Shown one piece after another: positions 1 through 8,271 of a DNA stretch of 64,000 nt (its first letter is position 1; each line of letters starts with the position of its first letter). The translations under genes and the position numbers were made by a program. Source of the DNA: an uncultured Flavobacteriaceae bacterium (GTDB taxonomy: Bacteria > Bacteroidota > Bacteroidia > Flavobacteriales > Flavobacteriaceae); contig CANMRV010000008.1 in NCBI GenBank assembly GCA_947500435.1, positions 1 to 64,000 on the forward strand, given 5' to 3'. The notes beneath the pieces were generated by a model. That model saw nothing but the letters and a program-made list of their open reading frames with translations. It had not been told where the DNA came from and did no database searches.

Positions 1-377
1 GGGACGAACGAGGTAACGGTAACAAGTACGGATGCTGCGGGTAACAGTAGTACGGACAGTACAACCCTGGAACTTACCATAGATACCACTGATCCGGTAG
101 TACCTACGGTAGAAGACCAAGTGACCAACGATGCCACACCGATATTAAACGGTACGGCGGAGGCCGATACGGATATTACCGTAACCGTAGGCGGAGCGAC
201 CTATACTACCACAGCGGATGGTTCTGGCAATTGGACTTTGGATACAGGAACTGCAACCCCGGATAGCGGCAGCTTCTCGCCCAATGTAAATGGGACGAAC
301 GAGGTAACGGTAACAAGTACGGATGCTGCGGGTAACAGTAGTACGGACAGTACAACCCTGGAACTTACCATAGATAC
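1..377 (+). repeat. 291-bp in-frame tandem repeat of the adhesin Ig module
   Basis: Bases 1-86 and 292-377 are identical, giving a 291-bp period (97 codons). One complete unit and the start of the next are visible. The frame is kept across the repeat, so units can be gained or lost without breaking the protein. After base 377 the sequence diverges and the later Ig-like modules are degenerate. More copies probably lie upstream of the window. Confidence 0.85.
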
Positions 378-1611
378 TTCAATTGATATTACAATTGATA
401 CTCCAATCGAAAGTGATAATATAGTTAATGCCGGTGAAGATGATAATTTATCTATATCGGGTACAATAATAAGTGTAGAAGATGGTCAAATAATAACCAT
501 AACAATATTCGACGGCACTAATACCATAATCACAACAGCTGTAGTGAATAATGGTATTTGGATAGTAGAAAATATTGATATATCTAATTTTAATCAAGGG
601 ACAGTAACCGTTACTGCCACTGTAATGGATAATGCAGGTAATTCAGCCAACGATGATGCTAATGTTCAATTAGATAGTGTATCCCCTATAACGGATAGTT
701 TTTCTACTCAAGATACTACTCCAGTTTTATCTGGTAACGGAAGTCCTAATGAATTTTTAATAGTCGAATTAGATACGAACGGTGATATGATTCCAGACGT
801 AACGTATACGGTGGCCGTAGATTCAAATGGTGAATGGAGTTTAGATACTCAAGCTGCAATTACAGAAAATGGTTCGTTCCCGATACTAGCAGACGGAGAT
901 GTGATACAGATTATTGTAGAAGATCCTTCAGGTAATACTGGAACTGGTACAGTAAATATATCCGTGGATATTGATTCAGATGGATTATCCAATAATGAGG
1001 AAGAGGCTTTAGGCACAGACCCACTTACTTATGACACCGATGGTGATGGAATTGGGGATGGAGAAGAAGTATTGGACGCAACCAATCCATTGGATGATTG
1101 TGATTCTTTAAATGGCACTTCCTTACCCGCAAGTGACTGTGACGATGACGGTTTGTCTGGCACCGAAGAGGAAAATCTTGGAACCGACCCAGAAAACCCG
1201 GATACTGATGGGGATGGAATCATTGACGGGCAAGAGGTAAACCATACGACCAATCCTTTGGATCCATGTGATTCAATAGGCGGGATACCACCAGCAGGTG
1301 TAGCATGTGATATTGATATTGAAAACGAATTAATGACACCCAATGGCGATAACATCAACGATACCTTCCGTATACGATACATAGAACTGTTCCCAAACAA
1401 TACTGTTGAAATATTTAATAGATGGGGAGTAAAGGTGTTCACTGCAAAAGGATATGACAACGAGAGCAATGTATTTGGAGGAATTTCCAACGGTAGGGCG
1501 GTAATTCAGCAGAGAGAGGCTTTGCCAGCAGGTGTTTACTTCTATATTATCAATTACAACAATAACGGAAAAGATAAATCCAAATCTGGTTACCTCTATA
1601 TCAACCAATAG
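1..1611 (+). CDS. Large T9SS-exported adhesin, C-terminal part (5' end outside window)
   Basis: The reading frame is open from base 1, so the start lies upstream. Roughly bases 1-960 encode bacterial Ig-like modules with phrases such as TVTSTDAAGNSS and GNWTLDT. Bases about 967-1290 encode two thrombospondin type 3 calcium-binding modules (DTDGDGIGDGEEV and DTDGDGIIDGQEV, each followed by a TNPLD loop with cysteines). From about 1318 to the stop lies a gliding-motility-associated C-terminal domain (TPNGDNINDTF, VEIFNRWG, LPAGVYFYII). In Flavobacteria this architecture marks a secreted or surface adhesin exported by the type IX system, and the following PorP/SprF gene is its usual partner. The ligand is unknown. 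The first part carries a near-perfect DNA repeat. Type B CTD cargo is the likely class. Confidence 0.88.
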   Translation, partial: GTNEVTVTSTDAAGNSSTDSTTLELTIDTTDPVVPTVEDQVTNDATPILNGTAEADTDITVTVGGATYTTTADGSGNWTLDTGTATPDSGSFSPNVNGTNEVTVTSTDAAGNSSTDSTTLELTIDTSIDITIDTPIESDNIVNAGEDDNLSISGTIISVEDGQIITITIFDGTNTIITTAVVNNGIWIVENIDISNFNQGTVTVTATVMDNAGNSANDDANVQLDSVSPITDSFSTQDTTPVLSGNGSPNEFLIVELDTNGDMIPDVTYTVAVDSNGEWSLDTQAAITENGSFPILADGDVIQIIVEDPSGNTGTGTVNISVDIDSDGLSNNEEEALGTDPLTYDTDGDGIGDGEEVLDATNPLDDCDSLNGTSLPASDCDDDGLSGTEEENLGTDPENPDTDGDGIIDGQEVNHTTNPLDPCDSIGGIPPAGVACDIDIENELMTPNGDNINDTFRIRYIELFPNNTVEIFNRWGVKVFTAKGYDNESNVFGGISNGRAVIQQREALPAGVYFYIINYNNNGKDKSKSGYLYINQ

Positions 1612-1653
1612 AATCAGACCAAAAAAACAACTCTAATCACACCAAATCATATC

Positions 1654-2592
1654 ATGAAAAAACTATTTATACTATTCCTACTAATAGTCGCTTCTCAAGA
1701 GCAGATTTCCGCTCAACAAGATGCACAGTATACCCAATATATGTACAACACCTTGGCTGTAAACCCGGCCTATGCTGGTTCTAGAGGAGTGTTGAGTATT
1801 GCGGCACTACATCGATCGCAGTGGATCGGTCTAGATGGGGCGCCAACGACACAAACTCTTAACATACATACCCCTGTTTCGAATAGTGTGGGAATGGGTT
1901 TGTCCGTTGTGAATGACGAGATAGGCAACGGGACCAGCCAAGAAACTTATTTCGACGCAGTTTTTTCCTATTCGATTAAAATGGAAGAAGGAAGAAAATT
2001 ATCATTCGGACTTAAGGCTGGTGGACATCTCCTCAATATCGATTTTTCGAAATTGTCAGGGTTTACGAATGAACAAGGCACTAATGGTAGAGTTGGTATT
2101 GACAAAAAATTCTCACCAAACTTTGGGGCCGGTGTTTACTATCATACCGATGTATTTTATTTAGGTTTATCCGTACCCAATTTTTTGGAGACCGAGCATT
2201 TTGACAATACTGGAACCAATAGTTCTGTACTGGCAAAAGAACGAATGAACTGGTATCTGATAACAGGTTATGTGTTCGATTTGAATCCTAACTTGAAATT
2301 CAAGCCTGCAGCCTTGTTGAAATCCGTGAAGGGATCCCCTTTACAGGCTGACCTTTCCGCAAGCTTTCTTATAAATGATAAGTTTTCCCTGGGAGCTGCC
2401 TACCGATGGGATGCGGCAATCAGTGCGCTGGCGGGCTTTCAGATTACCGATCAATTGATGTTAGGCTTAGCTTATGATAAGGAGGCCACCGCTTTGCGAG
2501 GTACCCAATTTAATGATGGCTCTTTTGAAGTATTTCTCCGTTATGAGTTCTTGAGAACACGAAGTAGGGTGGTGGCACCTAGATTTTTTTAG
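1654..2592 (+). CDS. PorP/SprF family type IX secretion system membrane protein
   Basis: 312 residues, with a signal peptide (MKKLFILFLLIVASQEQISA) followed by the family hallmark DAQYTQYMYNTLAVNPAYAG. The rest alternates short beta strands, as expected of an outer-membrane barrel (for example FSLGAAYRWDAAIS and LMLGLAYD). PorP/SprF proteins work with type IX cargo that carries a gliding-type C-terminal domain, and many Flavobacteria encode one beside each large adhesin. Here the gene starts 42 bp after the adhesin stop, so the two are likely co-transcribed and the protein probably serves that adhesin. It is one member of a paralogous family, so no specific symbol is given. Confidence 0.9.
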   Translation: MKKLFILFLLIVASQEQISAQQDAQYTQYMYNTLAVNPAYAGSRGVLSIAALHRSQWIGLDGAPTTQTLNIHTPVSNSVGMGLSVVNDEIGNGTSQETYFDAVFSYSIKMEEGRKLSFGLKAGGHLLNIDFSKLSGFTNEQGTNGRVGIDKKFSPNFGAGVYYHTDVFYLGLSVPNFLETEHFDNTGTNSSVLAKERMNWYLITGYVFDLNPNLKFKPAALLKSVKGSPLQADLSASFLINDKFSLGAAYRWDAAISALAGFQITDQLMLGLAYDKEATALRGTQFNDGSFEVFLRYEFLRTRSRVVAPRFF

Positions 2593-2842
2593 CTTACATT
2601 ATAAGTGATAAATGTAATAAAGTATTTCTTTTTTTTGATAGGCCTATTCCCATTTCGGTAAGAAACAGACAAAGCAGCAAATTGAAAAATGGCGATTGCG
2701 GTTTTAAGAATTCTTCCTTTGTGTTTTGGGGGACCAACTGTTGAAAGTGATAGAAATATAAAATTGTAAAGAAGAATATATTCAATTAAATCGAAGATCT
2801 GAGTTTAGGGTTATAGAAGAGTAATGTTAGTAGTTATTGGTT

Positions 2843-2879
2843 AGGACAACTTATAATATATTATAAGATGTCCTTTTTT
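2843..2879 (+). terminator. Rho-independent terminator after the adhesin/PorP operon
   Basis: Long inverted repeat: AGGACA plus CTTATAAT pairs with ATTATAAG plus TGTCCT with one mismatch, followed by a run of six T. It lies about 250 bp past the PorP/SprF stop. Confidence 0.75.
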
Positions 2880-3028
2880 CATTAATACCTGTGACTAAAA
2901 GAGACTACAATGATAAAGTAGTTTTTATTATTCATACCATCTTGCTTCCATATTTGTAAGAAATATCTCATATTGTAGTTTTTCCACACGTACACTCATA
3001 AAATATTGAGCCTTTAAGGGCGAGATAG

Positions 3029-3042
3029 TTAACAAATGTTAA
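3029..3042. promoter_or_regulatory. Palindrome upstream of tetR (possible operator)
   Basis: TTAACA-AA-TGTTAA is a perfect 6-bp inverted repeat with a 2-bp centre, about 80 bp before the TetR-family start codon. TetR regulators often bind a palindrome in their own promoter. Assigning it as the operator is inference from position and symmetry. Confidence 0.35.
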
Positions 3043-3123
3043 ATTGATTATTTATATTTACCTCATAGCTTGTTGAGGTTTTCCTCCATTTGGAAGAGGG
3101 CTAGATTAAAAGGTTATTCAATA

Positions 3124-3702
3124 ATGAAGGAAAAAACCAAAAAGGAAGTCTTTTTTGAACAATCACTGAAGTTAATTAATAAGAAGGGGTTTAAGGGAAC
3201 GACCCTAAGGGACATTGCTCAGAATCTCAATTTCGAAGTTGCCAATGTTTACAATTACATCGATTCCAAGCAGTCCTTGCTTGAAACTTATATTTCCATT
3301 ATAACGAAAGAATTATTTGATTCTATTGACAATGTTATGGCTTCTTCCTATTCCCCAGAAGTAAAATTAAGGATAGTGATTGCCAAACATGTAGAATTGG
3401 CGGTCAACAGAACTTATGAGATGGCTTTGTTGGAAAGTGATTGGAGAAATCTACAAGAGCCCGCCCGTGGCAAATTTGTTGATTGGAGAAATGAATATTT
3501 GGGCAAGGTGGAGAGTATTATCAAAGATGGTGTCGAGGTTGGTCAGTTTAGATCTGGGGATATGGAAATTATGGCATTTGCAGTCCTTTCGACAGTTAGA
3601 TGGTTGTTTCGCAAAGTTTCTGATGGAGCAGCCGAAATCAACCCTATTGAATTAGAGAAGCAAGTAGTTGATTTTATTTTTATGGGTATTCGCAACGTAT
3701 AA
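3124..3702 (+). CDS. TetR/AcrR family transcriptional regulator
   Basis: 192 residues from the ATG at 3124. A longer frame starting at a TTG at 3070 is less likely because it adds 18 residues before the usual TetR start. The N-terminal helix-turn-helix is visible as GTTLRDIAQNLNFEVANVYN with the following YIDSKQSLLETYI, the typical TetR arrangement. The C-terminal ligand domain is all-helical and contains WRNLQEPARGKF and a terminal VDFIFMGI helix. Similar Bacteroidota regulators sit near fatty-acid or efflux genes, but no such target is adjacent here, so the regulon is unknown. A palindrome upstream suggests autoregulation. Confidence 0.85.
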   Translation: MKEKTKKEVFFEQSLKLINKKGFKGTTLRDIAQNLNFEVANVYNYIDSKQSLLETYISIITKELFDSIDNVMASSYSPEVKLRIVIAKHVELAVNRTYEMALLESDWRNLQEPARGKFVDWRNEYLGKVESIIKDGVEVGQFRSGDMEIMAFAVLSTVRWLFRKVSDGAAEINPIELEKQVVDFIFMGIRNV

Positions 3703-3763
3703 CTTCCATCCCTTTCTTGGGTATATAGTCGGGAAAAGAGAAATTTTTGAAAATAACAAATAG

Positions 3764-3790
3764 GCCTTCATAAATATGAGGGCTTTTTTA
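3764..3790 (+). terminator. Probable terminator of tetR
   Basis: GCCTTCAT pairs with ATGAGGGC (one G-T pair) around a short AAAT loop, followed by TTTTTT. Confidence 0.6.
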
Positions 3791-4228
3791 TTAGAAAATA
3801 GTTTGAAAAAGGACTTGTATATATTACCATATAATATGGCACTTAATTGAAAGCGAATATTACTGCCGAGATAAATTCTATTTTTTTAAGGGCTTTTTAC
3901 TTTGCCTAAAAACTAGCTGAAATTATTGGATGAATTATTTAGGTGGAAACTTTTTCCTAAAAAACCAAAGATGATTTTTCAGGTATATTCGCTGTAAGTG
4001 AAAAATCGTTGGATGTAACTGAAAATTGTGCATCATTCTTCAATTTTTGCTTAACTACTTGAATAAAGAATGTAAATCACTGATATTGAATTGATAGTAT
4101 TTTGTTTAAGTAATTTAAAAAAAAATAAAAGTAAAATAAATCGTACGAAGAGCATTATTATTCCTAAATTCAACTAGTATTTATGGCTTTTGTGTATCTG
4201 TCTAATCAATATAAAAAGTAGGAAAAGC

Positions 4229-4261
4229 ACTATTACCATTGAATTTTTAGGTGGTAATAGT
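4229..4261. repeat. Perfect inverted repeat in AT-rich gap
   Basis: ACTATTACCA at 4229-4238 and its exact complement TGGTAATAGT at 4252-4261 are separated by 13 bases. It has no T tract after it, so it is not a standard terminator. It could be an operator, an RNA hairpin or an element-associated site. Confidence 0.6.
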
Positions 4262-4430
4262 AAATTTTAAACCAAAATAAAAATGAAATTGATTTATAGA
4301 ACACACAAATGAAATTTTGAAAAATATATAATTCGTAATGTTAAACAAAATATAGTATAATCCCACCTGTAGAACTTTTGAGTTCTTAGATTAGTTCACT
4401 CAATTTTTAATAAACATCCAACTTAACCAA

Positions 4431-4694
4431 ATGCTAAACGGCATTATTTTAGATTCCAATTCTGGATTGACCTTGGGGCAGGTAACAGTAACTATATTTA
4501 GTAGTAAAAATGAAAAGGTCCTTGAAACTTTTTCATGCCCTAAAGGAACTTTTAGCATCGACATTAATTGCGAGGAAGACATCTTTAAAATAATTGCCTT
4601 CAAAGAGGGTTATCATTTTGCTTATAACTTACTTGAAAATACAACTACGATCCATTCTGGGGAATTGGAAATATTGCTAAGAAAACGAAACTAA
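4431..4694 (+). CDS. Small carboxypeptidase-regulatory-like beta-domain protein
   Basis: 87 residues, no signal peptide or membrane segment. The pattern GIILDSNSGLTLGQVTVTIFS, a turn, GTFSIDINCEEDIFKIIAFKEGY and a final strand resembles the carboxypeptidase regulatory-like domain normally found at the N-terminus of TonB-dependent receptors and surface proteins in Bacteroidota. Here it stands alone in the cytosolic form, flanked by AT-rich non-coding DNA. It may be a small stand-alone domain, a decaying fragment of a larger gene, or an accessory gene of the neighbouring element. The domain assignment is by eye. It could be a chance frame, but its composition looks coding. Confidence 0.5.
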   Translation: MLNGIILDSNSGLTLGQVTVTIFSSKNEKVLETFSCPKGTFSIDINCEEDIFKIIAFKEGYHFAYNLLENTTTIHSGELEILLRKRN

Positions 4695-4987
4695 AAAGAC
4701 ACGAAACTAGGATTACCCCGATCATTCAATATAACAGCATAACGACAGCAATAAGAGTGTGAATAATTGTAATTAACTGTTTTTTGATATATAGCTCTTG
4801 GCAACCAAGTTTTAATTGTTGCTCAAAAAAAACATTTCCGTAGGTTAGCTCGATATGTCCTTTTGTTTATTTATACTTTTTAAAAATCAAATGGGGCTAT
4901 ATAAATTGCCATTTACAATAGTATATTTGAGAACCCTGGTCAACGGAGATTATTTGAACTGTTTATGAATGATTCAAATATTGCAGG

Positions 4988-6206
4988 CTAGTGGAAATTG
5001 ACCACACTTTCTAAAGCCTTATCGGTCTCACTATTAATAAAATTAGATTGATACTGCATAGTAGTAGTGACTGAAGAATGGCGATATAATTTTTTAAGCA
5101 TCTGAACCGGAATCCTGTCCCCCGCAATATGCCCAAAACTATGTCGCGCAATATGCATCGTCAATTTTTTATTGATTTTAGCTTTGTTTGCCACTTTGGC
5201 AAGTTGCCTATTTAGCCGTTTATTTGCCGTTTTAGTCTTAGAAAAAATGTCTTTCGGGTCCTGTGCATCTGCCTTTTTCAATTCGGGAAAAAGGAAGTCA
5301 CCTTCATTCGTTTTGGAAGCTTCGTATTTTTTCAGGATAGGCTTAATTTTTTCTGGAAGTTGTAATGAAACTAATTTCGAATTCTTGTTCATTGTGTAGT
5401 GCAATCTGCCATCGTAAATATCGCGCCAAAGTATTTTTAAAACATCCCCAATGCGTATACCCGCAAGATAAAAACTAAACAACCAAACATTTCGAGCATG
5501 ATCTTCTTCTTTGGTAAGGTTCTTCAACTGTTCTATTGCTTTGATTTCTTTGGTATTTAACCCTACTTTTCTTGATTCTGGAAACTTGATCTTAATTTTC
5601 CCCATTCCAAAAGGATAAAACTTTTGGTCGACGATTCCTTCTCGAATAGCTCTGTTGAATAGTGTTCTAATTAATATTAGATGATTGACCGCAGACCTCT
5701 CAGATAATGACATAATTATTTATAAGATGGGCTTTATATCCCTTTAAAAACGTTTCATTGATGTCTTGAAAAGAAAGCTGTCCGGATTGACTGAATTTCA
5801 AAAGATGGTCTATATAAGCCTTATCAACAGAAAGTCTTGAAAATTTGTTGTTCGCGACCAATTCTTTCATATGCATATCTGCAACTTCAAAAAAGGATTT
5901 TCCATTATTTTTAAATGAAATTTCATTTTTTATCTGTTTGGAAGTTATGTCGGTATTATTAGTTTGTAGTTCAAGAAGTACTTTTAGAGTTTCAGATAAT
6001 TTGGAAGCCAATAGATTATTAAGGTAGTCTGCGTTTTGATATGATTTTCGGACCATTTTCTTCTTTTCATCCCAGTCTTTCAAACTCACATAATGACCAA
6101 TATAGATATAGTTTGATTTTCTATTTTTGGTAACTCGAATTGCTAGTGGAAATAACCCTAGTTTATTCGGCTTTTTTCTCAGTGTGATTATTGCATTTGA
6201 AGACAT
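4988..6206 (-). pseudogene. Tyrosine recombinase/integrase, disrupted by a frameshift
   Basis: Two minus-strand frames overlap at 5700-5713 and together make one integrase of normal length (about 400 residues). The first (6206 to 5700) has the arm-binding domain (LGLFPLAIRVTKNRKSNYIY) and a SAM-like core-binding domain, and stops just after GYKAHLINNYV. The second (5713 to 4988) begins at LSERSAVNHL, the natural continuation, and carries the catalytic domain with Arg in AGIRIGDVL, the HIAR box, His in YRHSS and the nucleophile Tyr in TTMQYQ. All catalytic residues are intact, so the break is recent or the fragments still cooperate. Its 5' end faces the tRNA-Leu fragment 160 bp away, typical of a site-specific integrative element. 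A sequencing indel is possible. Confidence 0.85.
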
Positions 6207-6243
6207 ACCAACATTATCAATTACTTAAAGGTGATAATTTTTT

Positions 6244-6264
6244 GGTACAACATAGGTACAACAT
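6244..6264. repeat. Tandem 11-bp direct repeat near the integrase (possible arm sites)
   Basis: GGTACAACAT occurs at 6244-6253 and again at 6255-6264, one base apart, between the integrase start and the tRNA-Leu fragment. Integrases with an N-terminal arm-binding domain bind repeated arm-type sites close to the attachment core, and this location fits that. It also overlaps the likely integrase promoter region. Confidence 0.5.
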
Positions 6265-6368
6265 TTTATGGTTTTAGATGATTTTATTTGATTTAAAAAA
6301 AAATTAAAATATTGTTAATCAATTGATTATGAATTACTTCGAGTGATTTTGCCGCTAAAAGATGTAGG

Positions 6369-6418
6369 CTTAGGATCTAGTGCCGCAAGGTGTGAGAGTT
6401 CGAGTCTCTCCGCCTGTA
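6369..6418 (+). other. 3' fragment of tRNA-Leu(TAG), probable attachment site (att)
   Basis: From the anticodon loop (CTTAGGA, anticodon TAG) the sequence runs through the anticodon 3' stem, a long variable arm (TGCCGCAAGGTGT), the T arm (GAGAG-TTCGAGT-CTCTC), acceptor strand CGCCTGT and discriminator A. The 5' half is absent: the bases just before it do not pair or resemble a D arm. Tyrosine integrases often recombine in the anticodon loop and duplicate the 3' half. With the fragment on the plus strand, the element would lie to its left, and the natural tRNA terminator follows to the right. Confidence 0.8.
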
Positions 6419-6429
6419 CAAAGTAAGAA

Positions 6430-6456
6430 AGCTTCTCATATCGAGAGGCTTTTTTT
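6430..6456 (+). terminator. Terminator following the tRNA-Leu fragment
   Basis: AGCTTCTC and GAGAGGCT form an 8-bp stem (one G-T pair) around a five-base loop, followed by seven T. This is probably the original terminator of the tRNA-Leu gene and marks the native chromosomal side of the junction. Confidence 0.75.
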
Positions 6457-6583
6457 ATACTAAGATTGGAACAAACCTAAAAAAGACCCGTCTTTTCAGA
6501 GGGCCTTATTTATGGCAAAAATCAATAATAATAAAATTTTAAAGTAGGTCTAAAGATTTTTTGGGGAACATAATTCGAACGGA

Positions 6584-6712
6584 TTATAAGATGCCTACAG
6601 CCCAAAGAATCATGGCGACAACAACAGCAAGTAAAATACCTACCAAGCCTACAACCATAAAACTTAGGAAACCATTAAGCATTCTTACTCCTTGAGTAAC
6701 TTGCTGTTCCAT
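6584..6712 (-). CDS. Small single-span membrane protein, 42 residues
   Basis: An ATG at 6712 opens a 42-codon frame ending in TAA. The product starts with a polar stretch (MEQQVTQGVRMLNG) and continues as one hydrophobic helix (FLSFMVVGLVGILLAVVVAM), ending IL. There is no signal cleavage site, so it is probably an inner-membrane microprotein. It stands alone between the tRNA terminator and the sugar porter, and the same strand carries no close partner. No function is recognised. The clean amphipathic-then-hydrophobic design and the alanine/valine-rich helix argue for a real gene, but its size makes conservation the decisive test. Confidence 0.6.
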   Translation of the reverse strand: MEQQVTQGVRMLNGFLSFMVVGLVGILLAVVVAMILWAVGIL

Positions 6713-6856
6713 TTTCTAGTAGTTTTCTTAAAGTTACAAAATTAAGGGCTTAGGCAGCTAATTTCAAGTAAATATTTCGACTAACGGTCTCGTGTTTAAC
6801 CTGTTCTACCGGTGAAATGCCGATTTATTCGATAAGACATACCTTCATTATGATGG

Positions 6857-8209
6857 CTAGTTTTTCTTTTTGCCACTCAATTTTTTGCTCAATTCTTCTA
6901 GTGAGACGCCTTTGGTTTCCGGCATCATGAACAAGACGAAGAGTAGTTGAAGTACCATCATACCCGAAAAAAAGATAAAAATCGGCCATGGATTTTCTTT
7001 AAAAATTCCTTGATCCGAATCTAGAAAAATAGGGGTAATCAGAGTGATTATAGCTGCGAAGACCCAATGGGTTCCAGATCCCCATGATTGTCCGGCAGCC
7101 CTTACTTTTTGAGGAAATATTTCGGATATAAAAACCCAAATTACCGCTCCCTGACCAATGGCATGTGACGCTATGAAAATCAAAATAAAGGTGAGTAGAA
7201 TCATGGAGCTTGCCGTTGTGTAGAAACACCATGCTACCATTCCCAAGCTAATTATATAGCCGATGGAGCCTATTTTCATCAACTTCCTTCTTCCCAATTT
7301 ATCGATAAGTCGCACACCTACAAAAGTGAAAATAAGATTTACTATTCCAATCGAGATTGAACTGAACAAGGATTCTTTTGCAGCTAAACCTGCTCGCTCT
7401 AATATTTCTGGAGCGTAGTAGAGTACGAAATTAATACCTGATAATTGGTTAAAGAACGCAAACAAAAATGCTAAGAGTAGAGGAATTTTATATTGGCCTG
7501 AGAAAAACCCTTCATTGGTTTTTGAAAGCGATAGGCTTTCTTTTATCTCTTCGAGTTTTGTAATAGCTTCATTTTCACTATATAATTCCTTGAGGGTAGC
7601 TAAAGCACCTTCACTATCTTGTTTATTTATGGCCAACCATCTTGGGCTATTTGGTATCGGTAAGACCATTATTGTATAAAGAATTGCCGGTAACGCTTCG
7701 ACCCCCAACATCCATCTCCAATCGTTGTCGCCTCCAATACCCTGGAGGAGATAGTTTGAAATAAAGGCAATAAGAATACCCAAGACCAAATTAAATTGGT
7801 ACAAACCACCTAATTTCCCTCTGTTCTTTGAAGATGAAATCTCTGATATATAAATTGGTGCTGCTACCGATGATGCGCCTACGCCAAGTCCGCCAATGAA
7901 CCTAAAAAATGAAAACATATACGGATCCGTCGCGAATGCAGAACCCAAAGCTGACGCAGCGTACAGAATCCCAATCCAAAAAAGAGTTTTCTTTCTTCCA
8001 AAGCGATCACATGGTATTCCACCTAAAAGAGACCCCACTACCGTGCCCCATAGGGCCATTGACATGATGAATGTGCCATGAAACCAAGGCGATGTATCCC
8101 AAAGTTCTTTTATTGGTAAATTTGCACCACTTATTACTACAGTATCAAAGCCGAATAAAAAGCCAGATAATGCTGCGGTTAGGGAAATACGAAAAATTTT
8201 GGAATTCAT
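6857..8209 (-). CDS. MFS sugar porter (SP family), sugar:H+ symporter
   Basis: 450 residues from the ATG at 8209 (MNSKIFRISLTAALSGFLFG). An upstream TTG would add 15 residues that are not typical. Family signatures are all present: GFLFGFDT in helix 1, GGIPCDRFGRKK in the first cytoplasmic loop, NSPRWLA after helix 6, DKLGRRKLM in the second half and PETKGVSLEEL at the C-terminus. About twelve hydrophobic segments are seen. SP-family proteins such as XylE or GalP import hexoses or pentoses with protons; the substrate cannot be read. It follows the small lipoprotein and Kdo transferase genes on the same strand, but with no obvious functional link. Confidence 0.92.
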   Translation of the reverse strand: MNSKIFRISLTAALSGFLFGFDTVVISGANLPIKELWDTSPWFHGTFIMSMALWGTVVGSLLGGIPCDRFGRKKTLFWIGILYAASALGSAFATDPYMFSFFRFIGGLGVGASSVAAPIYISEISSSKNRGKLGGLYQFNLVLGILIAFISNYLLQGIGGDNDWRWMLGVEALPAILYTIMVLPIPNSPRWLAINKQDSEGALATLKELYSENEAITKLEEIKESLSLSKTNEGFFSGQYKIPLLLAFLFAFFNQLSGINFVLYYAPEILERAGLAAKESLFSSISIGIVNLIFTFVGVRLIDKLGRRKLMKIGSIGYIISLGMVAWCFYTTASSMILLTFILIFIASHAIGQGAVIWVFISEIFPQKVRAAGQSWGSGTHWVFAAIITLITPIFLDSDQGIFKENPWPIFIFFSGMMVLQLLFVLFMMPETKGVSLEELSKKLSGKKKN

Positions 8210-8271
8210 AAGGTTTGGTTTGTTGACTTTCGTAAAACTAACAAAAAAAACCAAGTGATAATTTAAAATCT

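Larger units (their letters stand above)
2593..3123. other. Intergenic region without a supported gene
   Basis: About 530 AT-rich bases between porP/sprF and the TetR gene. It holds a strong hairpin terminator at 2843-2879 and a short palindrome at 3029-3042. The only longer reading frame is a 63-codon minus-strand one that lacks recognisable features, and it is not called. Confidence 0.6.
3703..4430. other. AT-rich intergenic region without a supported gene
   Basis: About 730 bases with only very short open frames. It contains a weak terminator just after tetR (3764-3790) and a perfect 10-bp inverted repeat with a 13-base spacer (4229-4261). The base composition is richer in A+T than the neighbouring genes, which fits the mobile-element context suggested by the integrase to the right. 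Confidence 0.6.

Noticed and set aside
2594..2785. 63-codon minus-strand frame after the PorP/SprF gene
   Set aside because: Composition is random-like, with no domain or conserved context. The region is better read as non-coding.
5700..5713. Programmed ribosomal frameshift in the integrase
   Set aside because: No slippery heptamer or clear downstream structure is visible at the junction, and the family is normally made from one frame.
6361..6420. Functional tRNA-Leu gene
   Set aside because: Only the 3' half is present. There is no D arm or 5' acceptor strand before the anticodon loop.
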